Shown: positions 1-13,900 of the stretch, in pieces
Layout: every line of letters begins with the position of its first letter
How positions within the stretch are numbered: the first letter of the stretch is position 1
NCBI GenBank assembly: GCA_030159075.1
Contig: BROG01000810.1
Coordinates: 236,159-300,158 of the forward strand
Length of the DNA: 64,000 bases
Direction: 5' to 3'
From: Atrina japonica
Taxonomy: Eukaryota > Mollusca > Bivalvia > Pterioida > Pinnidae
Translations under genes and position numbers: made by a program
Notes under the pieces: generated by a model
The model's input: only the letters and a program-made list of their open reading frames with translations
What the model was told of the DNA's origin: nothing
Databases searched by the model: none

Positions 1-870
1 GTTTCACTTTTTATAACTTTATGTGGCTTTTACTTGTGGTTCTCTGTTACCAAGTGCTGTAACACCAAGTATTTTGCTTTTGTTTAGTTTATGATCACTC
101 TAACCATAAAAAATATTTCACAGTGATTTTAAAATCTAGTTTGCTTTTTCACATTTACAGTTGATAATGGTGTCACATTTTGACATCAGAATCTAAAACA
201 TATTTCTAGTGTGTTTTTTCTTGTGTGTTCACATTTTTACTTCAGAATGTAAAATATATATTTTCATGTTCAAAGTTTTAGTTAATTCTTTAAAACAAAT
301 ATTTTTAAGAATGATTGGTGATATACATACAAATGAAAACCATCAACTTGTTCTAGATTATGACTTGATAAACATGTACAGTGATACCTTGCTTTACAGA
401 CCATCTGAACACACTGATCAAATGCTGTATTATATGGGATGATCTGTTGTACTATACAGTACTTTGTTTTGCCTTGGGCTGTAATTCCCCCATTTCATTG
501 GGTATAAAGAGTCATGTGACTGCCTTTCATGGTTCTATGGATGGTCAGTAGCCAATATAAACCAACAGATGACAATGGCAGATGAATCAATACACAATTC
601 TATGTACAGTAACAATTAAAAACATTTCCTAAATGAGAATACTGTCCTTGACAAAATTAAACAGTTATTATGTTGAGAGAGATCTGTTAGTGTTTAAGGG
701 AGACTCTCAGTCAGCGGTTTGTAGATAAGGCAGAGGGACCCTTGATCAGGGGTTTGCTCATTGGACCTATAATGCTTGTATTATATACTGCTTTGCGGAA
801 CCCTTGTTAGTTATTTATATTGTTCTTAAGTTATAGTTCATGTATTTCTGGTGTTTGTTGTGTGGCCTCG
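1..870. other. AT-rich non-coding flank
   Basis: No exon is recognisable. Around 375-470 there is a possible decayed relative of the TA-flanked MITE family described below (TACAGTGATACC followed by acagacc), but no matching right end was found. This is probably upstream intron or intergenic sequence of the beta-thymosin gene. Confidence 0.5.
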
Positions 871-1013
871 GGCCATTATTACAAACCTCAGACATATTAC
901 AGGGCCAATACAGCCACCCTCAGGCCATTATTACAAACCTCAGACATATTACAGGGCCAATACAGCCATCCTCAGGCCATTATTACAAACCTCAGACATA
1001 TTACAGGGCCAAT
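871..1013. repeat. 52-bp tandem repeat, about 2.8 copies
   Basis: A unit starting ggccattattacaaacctca begins at 871, 923 and 975, which gives an exact 52-bp period with almost no divergence. The short overlapping reading frames here exist only because of the repeat. Confidence 0.9.
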
Positions 1014-1295
1014 ATGAAAACACCCATTCATTAATATAATAATATGGGCCTTTTTCTACATGCACTTTTTTTTTCTTTAAATTGTCCTTAACTCATCAAC
1101 CCCTGAAAAACCATTGGACTCTTCTGTAAACCAATGACTTGGACCATTTCAAATGTGTTTTTAGGGTTGAATGGGTTAACCCTCTGAAGTATGTAGGATA
1201 TTTGACCCATTCACCCCAAAAGGAGTTTTCTTAAATTTTTAAGTCTATCCCTGTTAATGAGTTATGGCAGTGTTACACTTTGTTATATACTTGTG

Positions 1296-2280
1296 CAGTG
1301 GAACAAGACCACCCCATCTGCCATGAAAATTTGGTCTGTCAAGACAGGTGGTATCTCATGACAGGTGAAAATGAAAGAATTGTTTAACCAATTGTTTTTC
1401 TGGATGTGGTCTTTTATGACAATGTTCGTTTATGACAAGTGGTCTTTTATGACAAGGTCGTTTATGACAAGTGGTCTTTTATGACAGTGGTCGGTTATGA
1501 CAATGGTCTTTCATGACAAGGTAGTTTATGACAAGTGGTCTTTTAAGACAGTGGTCGGTTATGACAATGGTCTTTTATGACAGTGGTCATTTATGACAGT
1601 GGTTGTTTATGGCAGTGGTTGTTTATGACTAGTCATTTATGACTGGTCGTTTATGACTGGTCATTTATGACAGTGGTCGTTTATGACTGGTCATTTATGA
1701 CAGTGGTGGTTTATGACAGTGGTCTTTTATGACAGTGATTGTTTATGACATTGGTTGTTTATGATGGTATTTGTTTATGACAGTGGTCGTTTATGACTGG
1801 TCCTTTATGACTGGTCGTTTATGACAGTGGTTTTTTATGACAATGGTCATTTATGACAATGGTCTTTTATGACAGTGGTCGTTTATGACTGGTTGTTTAT
1901 GACAATGGTCTTATTTGACAATGGTCTTTTATGACAGTGGTTATTTATTACTGGTCATTTATGACAATGGTCATTAATGACAGTGGTCGTTTATGACAGT
2001 GGTCTTTTATGACAGTGACCATTTATGACTGGTCATTTATGACTGGTCATTTATGACTGGTTGTTTATGACAATGGTCTTATTTGACAATGGTCTTTTAT
2101 GACAGTGGTTGTTTATTACTGGTCGTTTATGACAATGGTCATTAATGACAGTGGTCGTTTATGACAGTGACCATTTATGACTGGTCATTTATGACTGGTT
2201 GTTTATGACTGGTTGTTTATGACTGGTTGTTTATGACACTGGTCGTTTATGACAGTGGTCTTTCAAGACAGGTTTCACTG
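1296..2280. mobile_element. MITE-like element swollen by an internal minisatellite
   Basis: The left end reads CAGTGGAACAAGACCACC and the right end reads TCAAGACAGGTTTCACTG followed by TA. The ends are inverted and match the CAGTGGAAC-type termini of the MITE family elsewhere in this window. Between about 1400 and 2275 lies an irregular 14-18 bp tandem array built on tttatgacagtggtcg. The left target dinucleotide is TG rather than TA. I infer that the array expanded inside the element. Confidence 0.6.
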
Positions 2281-2701
2281 TACAGTAATAATATATAACT
2301 AGATATTGGAATGGTAATATTGTTTTAAAAAATTCACCATTTACTATTGAAATAATTTATTTGGCCTCTAGTTTGTTTGTCTTTGGACATGATGGAAGAA
2401 GTTTTAATCTACATTTCATTATAGAAAAAGTTAGCATCTGTCATTCATTTTTGTATTTTCTCAAGCTTTTAGTTTTCACTGACATTGAGTAAACACATAT
2501 TTGGAGTGGTGGCAATTTGCAGTTTGCATATTATTTTGTCTATTGCTGAACTTACAAATAAATCTTTTATATTTTTACACATTTCTTTAAACATTAATCA
2601 CAATGTTAAAAAATGTATTCATTTGCATATATTATATACATATATAAATATACTTGTGTGTGTGTCAGAAAATAAGATGTTCTCAGAACTTGTATCACTT
2701 G

Positions 2702-2990
2702 TTTAAAGGGGCATTTTTTTTTCAAATTTGTTTCCCCTTTTTACTACATAGTTTGATATAGAATAACAAAAAAGAGATATAAACTGGCATTAAATTTCTT
2801 AAATTGCTTGAGAAACCCCGGTTTGACACTTTCAATTGCAATCTATTAACTCCACCTTACTATCTGTATATGAATACTACACTGGACCTAACTTTATTTT
2901 CACAAAATATATAGGAATGTAAGATTTGTTATGCCTGTGTAACTGTACAGCTCTTATTTGTTATTGTACATTAAGTACAAGTAGTGAAAG
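2702..2990. repeat. Dispersed repeat, copy 1
   Basis: This begins with ttaaaggggcattttt and contains cacaaaatatataggaat and ttcaattgcaatctattaac. Recognisable relatives lie at about 24,765-24,920 (opposite end, reading aaatgccccttta) and 30,868-31,000. It is an old interspersed repeat of unknown class. Confidence 0.55.
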
Positions 2991-3009
2991 AAGGAAAAAG
3001 TAAAAACAT

Positions 3010-4020
3010 GGTACGTTATAGCACCATGACAGCTTACCCAAGTATGTTTTAGCTCCTTGATAATTTACCCAGATATGCTATAGTACCATGTCATCTTACC
3101 CAGGTATGCTATAGTACCATGTCATCTTACCCAGGTATGTTATAGCACCATGACAGCTTACCCAGGTATGCTATAGTACAATGTCAGCTTACCCAGGTAT
3201 GCTATAGTACACTGTCAGCTTACTCAGGTATGTTATAGCACTGTGACAGCTTACCCAGGTATGTTATAACACCATGACAGCTTACCCAGGTATGTTATAG
3301 CACCATGAAAGCTTGCCCAGGTATTATAGCACCATGACAGCTTACCCAGGTATGCTATAGTACACTGTCAGCTTACCCAAGTATGTTATAGCACCATGAC
3401 AGCTTACCCAGGTATGTTATAACATCATGACAGCTTACCCAGGTATGTTATAGTACACTGTCAGCTTACCCAGGTATGCTATAGTACAATGACAGCTTAC
3501 CCAGGTATGCTATAGTACACTGTCAGCTTACCCAGGTATGCTATAGTACAATGACAGCTTACCCAGGTATGCTATAGTACACTGTCAGCTTACCCAGGTA
3601 TGCTATAGTACACTGTCAGATTACCCAGGTATGCTATAGTACACTGTCAGCTTACCCAGGTATGCTATAGTACACTGTCAGCTTACCTAGGAATGCTATA
3701 GTACAATGACAGCTTACCCAGGTATGCTATAGTACACTGTCAGCTTACCCAGGTATGCTATAGTACACTGTCAGCTTACCCAGGTATGCTATAGTACACT
3801 GTCAGCTTACCCAGGTATGCTATAGTACAATGACAGCTTACCCAGGTATGCTATAGTACACTGTCAGCTTACCCAGGTATGCTATAGTACACTGTCAGCT
3901 TACCCAGGAATGCTATAGTACAATGACAGCTTATCCAGGTATATTATAGCACCATGAAATTTTACCCAGGTATGCTACACTTCTATGATAATTTACCCAG
4001 TTGTCATTTAGTACCATAAC
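3010..4020. repeat. 31-bp minisatellite, subfamily 1
   Basis: About 32 copies of a 31-bp unit with core gcttacccaggtatgctata. Units alternate between a 'cactgtca' and a 'caatgaca' or 'ccatgaca' ending. The array lies upstream of the first visible thymosin exon and runs directly into subfamily 2. Confidence 0.9.
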
Positions 4021-4065
4021 AGCCTGCTAATGTGTGTTATTATACCATGGCAGCTTATCCACGAC

Positions 4066-4535
4066 ATTGTCAGCTTACACATGTGTACTACAGTACATTG
4101 TCAGCTTACACATGTGTACTACAGTACATTGTCAGCTTACATATGTGTACTACAGTACATTGTCAGCTTACATATGTGTACTACAGTACATTGTCAGCTT
4201 ACATATGTGTACTACAGTACATTGTCAGCTTACACATGTGTACTACAGTACATTGTTAGCTTACACATGTGTACTACAGTACATTGTCAGCTTACACATG
4301 TGTACTACAGTACATTGTCAGCTTAAATATGTGTACTACAGTACATTGTCAGCTTACACATGTGTACTACAGTACATTGTCAGCTTACACATGTGTACTA
4401 CAGTACATTGTCAGCTTACATATGTGTACTACAGTACATTGTCAGCTTACATATGTGTACTACAGTACATTGTCAGCTTACATATGTGTACTACAGTACA
4501 TTGTCAGCTTACACATGTGTACTTTGGTACAATGA
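4066..4535. repeat. 31-bp minisatellite, subfamily 2
   Basis: About 15 copies of a 31-bp unit, cagcttacacatgtgtacta plus cagtacattgt. The length and register match subfamily 1 immediately upstream, but the array is homogenised to a different sequence. Because 31 is not a multiple of 3, open frames up to 191 codons run through all three frames; they are not genes. Confidence 0.9.
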
Positions 4536-4844
4536 CAAATTGGTTTATGACAAAATTTAAATATTACATATATATACATCAAGTTGGATCCATACTTATT
4601 ATGCAGTAAACTTACTTTGAAATATTTGCACTTTTCACTGAAATAAATTGCATGTGGACCAAAGAGTATAAAATATAAATATAACTCAGCATCAAAATCA
4701 GCTTACTTTATTAACATTGCATGACAGTTTTCACTCTAGATTTCATGTATTTATTACATTCATACATGTATATTTATTTTGAAGGAATGCATGTGCAGTG
4801 TATGCATGTTTTCTAAATGCTTGCAATCCAATATTATTTTGCAG

Positions 4845-4958
4845 TTATTGGCCAAGAGAAGCGAGAAGCAGCAATTAGAACATCCATTTCAGAATTCGAC
4901 AAAGCCAAACTGAGAACTGCCAACACTCAAGAGAAAAACCCTTTACCTGACAAAGCAG
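4845..4958 (+). CDS. Beta-thymosin repeat exon A
   Basis: The acceptor is ttttgcag ending at 4844 and the donor is gtgtga at 4959. The exon codes a repeat beginning VIGQEKREAAIRT with helix SISEFDKAKL and actin-binding segment LRTANTQEKNPLP. It is 114 bp, phase 1 to phase 1. The LKHTET consensus is altered to LRTANT. Confidence 0.88.
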
Positions 4959-7900
4959 GTGTGACCAATAGCTTTAATGAGATCTGTCAGAGCAAAATAA
5001 TAGACTTTGTGTTTAACTCACCTTCCTGTGTTATACAATGTTTAGTCCTGTATGTGCCAGCACCCTACAGTACTGTAAATCCGTTTTATGTACAATAATT
5101 TTATTTACACATAATTTCGAGAGAGTTCACGCTCCCGAAAATAAAATTATCATGTGATAAAGAATGATAATAGTATCGCAAAAACATCATCTCGCAAATA
5201 AATTTAGAAATTCTGAATTGGGAAAATAAAGTCCCACAAAAATGTCCTGGTTTACAGTATAGAGTGTACTGATTTGCTATATTCTGTTGGTTGGTATTGA
5301 ACTAACATACATCGATCCTCGGATTGGGCAGGGAAGTATGTGAAATGGTTACCAACCCGGATACGCTCCTGTCCTTCGGACTGAGACAGTAAAAACCGAG
5401 GTCCCGTGTCACAGTGAGTGTCTGCACGTTAAAGAACCCTCACTGCTCAATGGCCATAGGTGTCGAGCATAGGCCAAAATTTGAAGTCCTTCACCGGCAT
5501 TGGTGACGTCTCCATATGAGTGAAAGATTCTTGAGTGGGACGTTAAACAACAATAAACAAACTAACATACAAGAGTTGATGTTTGACTTCCTAGTGTAAT
5601 ACATGGAGAACTCATTTATTAACCACGCCTCTTCAGTAACTTGTCGTATTCTGTAGCAGAACAGGTGTTTTCACTGTGCCTTTCTTTACCTGTGAATTCC
5701 TACTCATTTATAACAATCTTTTAGTCCTTCTATTGTTTGTTATCATAGAGGTATTTAGTGCTTTGAAGTCAAACCAGGTCAGTGTTAGAAGAGATAGAAA
5801 TTTATGTCAGAAGTACCACAGGCTCTCCTATGACATATAACCCACGTCTTCTTATTACATGTAACCCAGGCCTTCCTGTAAATGTAACCCAGGCCTTTCT
5901 GTATATGTAACCCTGGCCTTCCTGTAAATGTAACCGAGGCCTTCCTGTATATGTAACCAAGGCCTTCCTGTATATGTAACCCAGGTCTTTCTGTATATGT
6001 AACCCTGGCCTTCCTGTAAATGTAACCCAGGCCTTCCTGTAAATGTAACCCAGGCCTTCCTGTATATGTAACCCTGGTCTTCTTGTAAATGTAACCCTGG
6101 TCTTCTTGTTAGTGTAACCCAGGCCTTCCTGTAAATGTAACCAAGGCCTTCCTGTATATGTAACCCTGGTCTTCTTGTAAATGTAACCCTGGTCTTCTTG
6201 TAAGTGTAACCCAGGCCTTCCTGTATATGTAACCCAGGCCTTCCTGTAAATGTAACCCAGGCCTTCCTGTATATGTAACCCAGGCCTTCCTGTAAATGTA
6301 AGCCTGGTCTTCTTGTAAATGTAACCCTGGTCTTCTTGTAAATGTAACCCTGGTCTTCTTGTAAATGTAACCCAGGCCTTCCTGTAAATGTAACCCTGGT
6401 CTTCTTGTAAATATAAGCCTGGTCTTCTTGTAAATATAAGCCTGGTCTTCTTGTAAATGTAACTTTGTGTAACAAAGTATCAGTTACCTAGTGTTAAACC
6501 TCTTTATGTGTTACCTCATAGTAAATATTTATCTTTATTTACTAGTTGTCAAAATTTGTCCTTGATACTTTATATTAAAACTTAATATTTGTAAACATAA
6601 GGTGAATTTTATTTACCTGGTTTTCAATTTAATATTCTCTCTTACCAGTTGATAAATCTAACAAAGTTTATTTTTCTGTCCCTGCTACCTCATTTTACCT
6701 GTAGTGTTTTCTGTCCCTGCTACCTCATTTTACCTGCAGTGTTTTCTGTCCCTGCTACCTCATTTTACCTGTAGTGTTTTCTGTCCCTGCTACCTCATTT
6801 TACCTGCAGTGTTTTCTGTCCCTGCTACCTCATTTTACCTGCAGTGTTTTCTATCCCTACTACCTCATTTTACCTGTAGTGTTTCCTGTCCCTGCTACCT
6901 CATTTTACCTGTAGTGTTTCCTGTCCCTGCTACCTCATTTTACCTGTAGTGTTTTCTGTCCCTGCTACCTCATTTTACCTGTAGTGTTTTCTGTCCCTGC
7001 TACCTCATTTTACCTGTAGTGTTTCCTGTCCCTGCTACCTCATTTTACCTGTAGTGTTTCCTGTCCCTGCTACCTCATTTTACCTGTAGTGTTTCCTGTC
7101 CCTGTTACCTGGTTTACCTTTAGTGTTTTCTGTTCCTGCTGCCTCTTTTTTTACCTGTAGTATTTTCTGATGTATGCCACTGATCAGTGAGAGTTACAAA
7201 ATTTAATTTGCAATATCAGTGTACTTGGTCTAACCTTTTAACATTGAACTTTGGTAAACACGTATAAAGAAAACGTTTCATTAATTTGAGTTGTACCTTA
7301 AAAATTAGTTTCCTGTGTAGCATTGCTTTCATAAGCTTACCTTATTATCTATCTAACACCTCAGTGCTGATATATACAGATAATTATTTGAATTTACTCA
7401 CAGAAATATTGCAAATTATTATTTCAAAACGTTTGAAAAGAATACTTGAAGTATTTTCAAGTCCATGAAAATGATTTATTACACATTTGGTAGTGAAATA
7501 TACGGATTTATCAATTAAATTTTGTTATTTTTCAGTGTGAAAAATAACACTCCATGCAAAATCATTGTAAACTGTTATTTTCATTTGGCCAATCAAAATA
7601 CTTTTTAAATTTTTGGACTACTTTTTCTCGTTTTATGAGAAATTTTTCATGAAAAATGTAATAAGTAGAATATTTACCAATTTGTTGTGAATAACATTTT
7701 TATATCTGACATTGTGTGAAGCAGAAGAATACAGATTTAACACTTGTGCTATGTACCCCTGTTATATATTATTCTTCTGCCCGGCACAATGAAATAAAGA
7801 TGTTATTCATGAAAAACTGACAAATATTCTCTGTCATACTTTATTTCTGTGTGTAAATCTTCTCTTGTATGCTTGCATGTAACAACCTATCAATTTATAA

Positions 7901-10900
7901 ATAGTAATAGGTCGGGAAAAACATGAGGTGGAATTACGTAATTGTCTGCCAGACTTTGATAAATCTACACTAAAACATGCAGAAACTGTGGAAAAGAATC
8001 AACTTCCTGAAGTAGAAGGTTTGCATATGTGTGCTTTTGTGATTGTTCATTTACTATGCTGCTTCATGCTTTTTCTTGCATGAAATTACAGAAAGTAACA
8101 AAATTGGTCATATATATTTTGGATTTTTCTGTAGTACTAATTGTGCACAAAATACTTTTTGAGCTTTATTTCTTATTGATATCAAACTTAGAACTTGCTG
8201 TGAGATGGCAAGAGAAAAACTCATAGGAATCTATCAGGTCAAAGATTAGAGTAGGCAAGAGCAAAACTCATAGGAATCTGTTAGGTCAAAGGTTAAAGTA
8301 GGCAAGAGCAAAACTCATAGGAATCTGTTAGGTCAAAGGTTAAAGTAGGCAAGAGCAAAATTCATAGGAATCTATTAGGTCAAAGGTTAGAGTGTCTTAT
8401 ATAAACATGTACATTGTTGTAATTATTATGCAGTACTTGACCTTTTGGTGACCTTGTATCCAAAATTATATAATGATAAATACATCTGCCAAAGTTTACC
8501 TTAGATCTAGTTCATTCTTACTTTACATCTATTTCATGTACAGTTGAACCCAAATATATCTTGAAATCAAAAGGGAATGAAGTTTTCTTTCAAATAAACA
8601 GGGGTTTTAAAATAACAGGTAATTATAAAAGTAGTAAAGGAGTTTGTACAGGGAATCCAAATCATTTCAAATAAAGTGGGATTTCAATGTGACAGGGTTA
8701 TATATAAGTGGCTTCAGCTGTATTTAGATAGAAAGATGAGATGACTGTTGGCAGACTATCTTTAAAGACAAATCCAGAAGAAAACTTTTTTGAAACTGAC
8801 AACAAGACTTTGAAAATAAATTACAGCTTCAGTTGTATGTTATATTTTCATTGATTGTAAAGTCAGATGCATGATCTTGTAGAGATACCAAGTTGATAAT
8901 AGAGGCTTTCCATCATGTAGATTTTACTGTCTTTGAGACTATTCTGAGGTCTGAAAATTATTATCCACAATGAAAATGGTTGTAACAAAATGGCACTCAA
9001 GTACTCGGTGTACATCGGACAGAAATCTATTATAGACTATGACAAATGGTTGTGACAAAGTGAGTCTCAAATACTCAGTGTACATCTTACAGAAACGTAT
9101 TATAGACTGTGACAATGGTTGTGACAAAGTGAGTCTCAAATACTCAGTGTACATCTTACAGAAACGTATTATAGACTGTGACAATGGTTGTGACAAAGTG
9201 AGTCTCAAATACTCAGTGTACATCTTACAGAAACGTATCATAGACTGTGACAATGGTTGTGACAAAGTGAGTCTCAAATACTCGGTGTACATCTTACAGA
9301 AACGTATCATAGACTGTGACAATGGTTGTGACAAAGTGAGTCTCAAATACTCGGTGTACATCTTACAGAAACGTATCATAGACTGTGACAATGGTTGTGA
9401 CAAAGTGAGTCTCAAATACTCAGTGTACATCTTACAGAAACGTATTATAGACTGTGACAATGGTTGTGACAAAGTGAGTCTCAAATACTCGGTGTACATC
9501 TTACAGAAACGTATTATAGACTGTGACAATGGTTGTGACAAAGTGAGTCTCAAATACTCGGTGTACATCTGACAGACATGTATTATAGACTGTGACAATG
9601 GTTGTGACAAAGTGAATCTCAAATACTCGGTGTACATCTTACAGACATGTATTATAGACTGTGACAATGGTTGTGACAAAGTGAGTCTCAAATACTCGGT
9701 GTACATCTGACAGACATGTATTATAGACTGTGACAATGGTTGTGACAAAGTGAGTCTCAAATACTCGGTGTACATCTGACAGACATGTATTATAGACTGT
9801 GACAATGGTTGTGACAAAGTGACTCTCAAGTACTCGGTGTACATCTGACAGACATGTATTATAGACTGTGACAATGGTTGTGACAAAGTGAGTCTCAAAT
9901 ACTCAGTGTACATCTTACAGAAACGTATTATAGACTGTGACAATGGTTGTGACAAAGTGAGTCTCAAATACTCAGTGTACATCTTACAGAAACGTATTAT
10001 AGACTGTGACAATGGTTGTGACAAAGTGAGTCTCTAATACTCAGTGTACATCTGACAGACATGTATTATAGACTGTGACAATGGTTGTGACAAAGTGAGT
10101 CTCAAATACTCAGTGTACATCTTACAGAAACGTATTATAGACTGTGACAATGGTTGTGACAAAGTGAGTCTCAAATACTCAGTGTACATCTTACAGAAAC
10201 GTATTATAGACTGTGACAATGGTTGTGACAAAGTGAGTCTCAAATACTCGGTGTACATCTGACAGACATGTATTATAGACTGTGACAATGGTTGTGACAA
10301 AGTGACTCTCAAGTACTCGGTGTACATCTGACAGACATGTATTATAGACTGTGACAATGGTTGTGACAAAGTGAGTCTCAAATACTCAGTGTACATCTTA
10401 CAGAAACGTATTATAGACTGTGACAATGTTGTGACAAAGTGAGTCTCAAATACTCAGTGTACATCTTACAGAAACGTATTATAGACTGTGACAATGTTTG
10501 TGACAAAGTGAGTCTCTAATACTCAGTGTACATCTGACAGACATGTATTATAGACTGTGACAATGGTTGTGACAAAGTGAGTCTCAAATACTCAGTGTAC
10601 ATCTTACAGAAACGTATTATAGACTGTGACAATGGTTGTGACAAAGTGAGTCTCAAATACTCAGTGTACATCTTACAGAAACGTATTATAGACTGTGACA
10701 ATGGTTGTGACAAAGTGAGTCTCAAATACTCGGTGTACATCTGACAGACATGTATTATAGACTGTGACAATGGTTGTGACAAAGTGAGTCTCAAATACTC
10801 GGTGTACATCTGACAGACATGTATTATAGACTGTGACAAATGGTTGTGACGAGGTGACTCTCAAGTACTCGGTGTACATCTGACAGACATGTATTACTGA

Positions 10901-13900
10901 CTGTTACAAATGGTTGTGATGAAGTCACTCAAGTACTCGGTGTACATCTGATGGACATTTATTCTGACTGTTACAAATGGTTGTGATGAAGTCACTCAAG
11001 TACTCGGTGTACATCTGACAGACATGTATTACTGACTGTTACAAATGGTTGTGATGAAGTCACTCAAGTACTCGGTGTACATCTGACAGACATGTATTAC
11101 TGACTGTTACAAATGGTTGTGATGAAGTCACTCAAGTACTTGGTGTACATCTGATGGACATGTATTTCTGACTGTTACAAATGGTTGTGGTGAAGTCACT
11201 CAAGTACTCGGTGTACATCTGATGGACATGTATTACTGACTGTTACAAATGGTTGTGATGAAGTCACTCAAGTACTCGGTGTACATCTGATGGACATGTA
11301 TTACTGACTGTTACAAATGGTTGTGATGAAGTCACTCAAGTACTCGGTGTACATCTGATGGACATGTATTACTGACTGTGACAAATGGTTGTGATGAAGT
11401 CACTCAAGTACTCGGTGTACATCTGACAGACATGTATTACTGACTGTGACAAATGGTTGTGATGAAGTCACTCAATTACTCGGTGTACATCTGATGGACA
11501 TGTATTACTGACTGTGACAAATGGTTGTGATGAAGTCACTCAAGTACTCGGTGTACATCTGATGGACATGTATTACTGACTGTGACAAATGGTTGTGATG
11601 AAGTCACTCAAGTACTCGGTGTACATCTGACAGACATGTATTACTGACTGTTACAAAAGGTTGTGATGAAGTCACTCAAGTACTTGGTGTACATCTGATG
11701 GACATGTATTACTGACTGTTACAAATGGTTGTGATGAAGTCATTAAGAACTCTGTGTACATCTGACAGATGTGTATTATCGACTGTGACAAAAATGTTGT
11801 TACAAAGTGACCCAAGTACTCGGTGTTTATTGTAAACTACTGTTATTTGCAATAACTGAATATTTAATATAGAAAATTTTGAGAATTCAAATCTTGTTAT
11901 AGCAGTGATGTTGTTTAACTATTTTTATACTAAAAATATTGTGTAATCTCTGATGTAATGTATTAATACAGAATTGTGGGATTTAGAACTTTTTCTTGTT
12001 TTTCTATCCCACTTACCACAATAAAAAGAAAACAGTGTCGTAAATAACATTTAACATCACTAGTTATCTGTGTTCTTCCTATAGCTGGTGTGTGGACATT
12101 TTGACAACTTACTGTTTAAAAACAATAGAACTGTTTTACATGTATGTATAAGTCTGAATTAATTTGTTTATTTAGACCCAAGAACAATAGAAAGACATTT
12201 AGCTCATCCACCCTTGTAGCAACATTTGGACTCTCCCATTTCAAGGAATAGTAAAACCCACTGTCTGAATTCAGGAGTGTGTGGCTTAGTATAAAGCATT
12301 TATAATAATGTCACATGCAGTATTAACTTGTTCATTCCTTAATAATAATATTTATTTATTTGGGCAAGTCTAAATTTGACCACGTAAGTTGATGAGTTAG
12401 TTAATTGTCAGATTGTTTTAGCAGGGATGATTTTATATAATGATAGTCATAATACCTGTAACTTGTTGAAAAACATACATTTATGACGACGGCCCTGCAC
12501 CATAAAACTTGAGAATGGTGTTGGACACTACTTGACTTTGGCAAATTTCAAGTTTTTGTCCAGCCCTATAATAGTCAGTTGAGATATGTATTGTTATTTA
12601 ATTCAGTGGTAGAGTTTATCTTTCCAAAGCTTGGTTAATAAATAAAATGTCCTATTGTTAAGTCACCTGAGCCAATAGCTCAGGGTGACCTATTACGATC
12701 GTCTTTTGTCTGTCATCATCTGTTGTTAACATTTACACAATTTCGACTTCTTCTCAAGAACCAGTGGACCAATTTTAACCAAACTTAACAGGTACCATCC
12801 CCATGTGAAGCTGCATAAAGTTTGCGAATGAAAAGGGGATAGCACCCATAGGGGCCCCAAAAGGGGCCAAAAAGTACCAAAACTTGGTACATCTTTAAAA
12901 ATCTTCTTCTCATGAACCAATGATCAGATTACTTTCAAATTGTGTATGCATGATTTGTTAAGTCAATATCTACAAAGTTTGACAATGAAAATGAAATCTG
13001 TTGATAAACGAGCCACTAGGGAGCACTTCAGCAATGCAGGGTACAATTATGTAACAAATTGTTTAATAACTCAAAACTGTATACAAAGATATATAAGAAA
13101 GTTGTTAGGAATTATCCAAGGATCATTTTGACAAAATTTCAAGGTCAAAGGTCAAGGTCACAGACACCTAATTAAATGGAAAATATTTTTTTTGTGTGTA
13201 AAATTTTCAACATTTTTGACTACTTATCCAGAACCATTGGGTCAATTTGAACCAAACTTGACAGAAAGTATAGCCATGTAAAGCTGCATAAAGTTCATGG
13301 ATGAAAATGGGCTAGGACCAAACATGGCTTTCATGGCTAAAAATAGAATGAATGAGTCAGCTTGACCCCTACCAAGACGTCATGTATATATTCTCACAAA
13401 TAACCAGGAAGTGTAAAAACAGCATGCTACTGGATTTTACCTTGCAAAATATCGTAAATGGTAAAGCTCTATAGACCTAGTTATAAATTTACAACATAAG
13501 TAATTATGACAACATAAATAGTATATTGATAGAAAATAAATTGTACAAATACTGATAATTAAAACAGTAGATCTAGGCCTTTCTACATTTATTTTACTGT
13601 AAACGATAGGCCTATTTAACTTCGTATAAGGGTCATGTAAAAAGCTTTTAAAATATGTCAGTGGTACATGTACTAGAAAACATGACCAAATGTACGTCAT
13701 TTCCGGTTTATCGCACCTAGCGGGATATTTGGTAAAGGGCAGCAACTCTTTATAACCCTGCAACTGACTACCTTTTTCACCTGGTATCGCTGATTGGGAG
13801 TGTAAAAAAATTTTCATTGTACTTAAAAGAAAGCTTTGATGTGTATCTTATAACAAAAACTAAATAAAATCAACACCGAATTTTCGTGACCATTGACCTT

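Noticed and set aside
4034..4609. 191-codon plus-strand frame
   Set aside because: It runs through a 31-bp tandem array in rotating frames; the peptide is only the repeat read three ways.
5855..6475. 206-codon minus-strand frame
   Set aside because: Product of the 23-bp minisatellite; no domain, no splice or start context.
8939..10024. 361-codon minus-strand frame (and 177-codon plus frame in the same place)
   Set aside because: The 69-bp unit is a multiple of three and lacks stops on both strands. Both strands being open at once is a sign of repeat structure, not coding.
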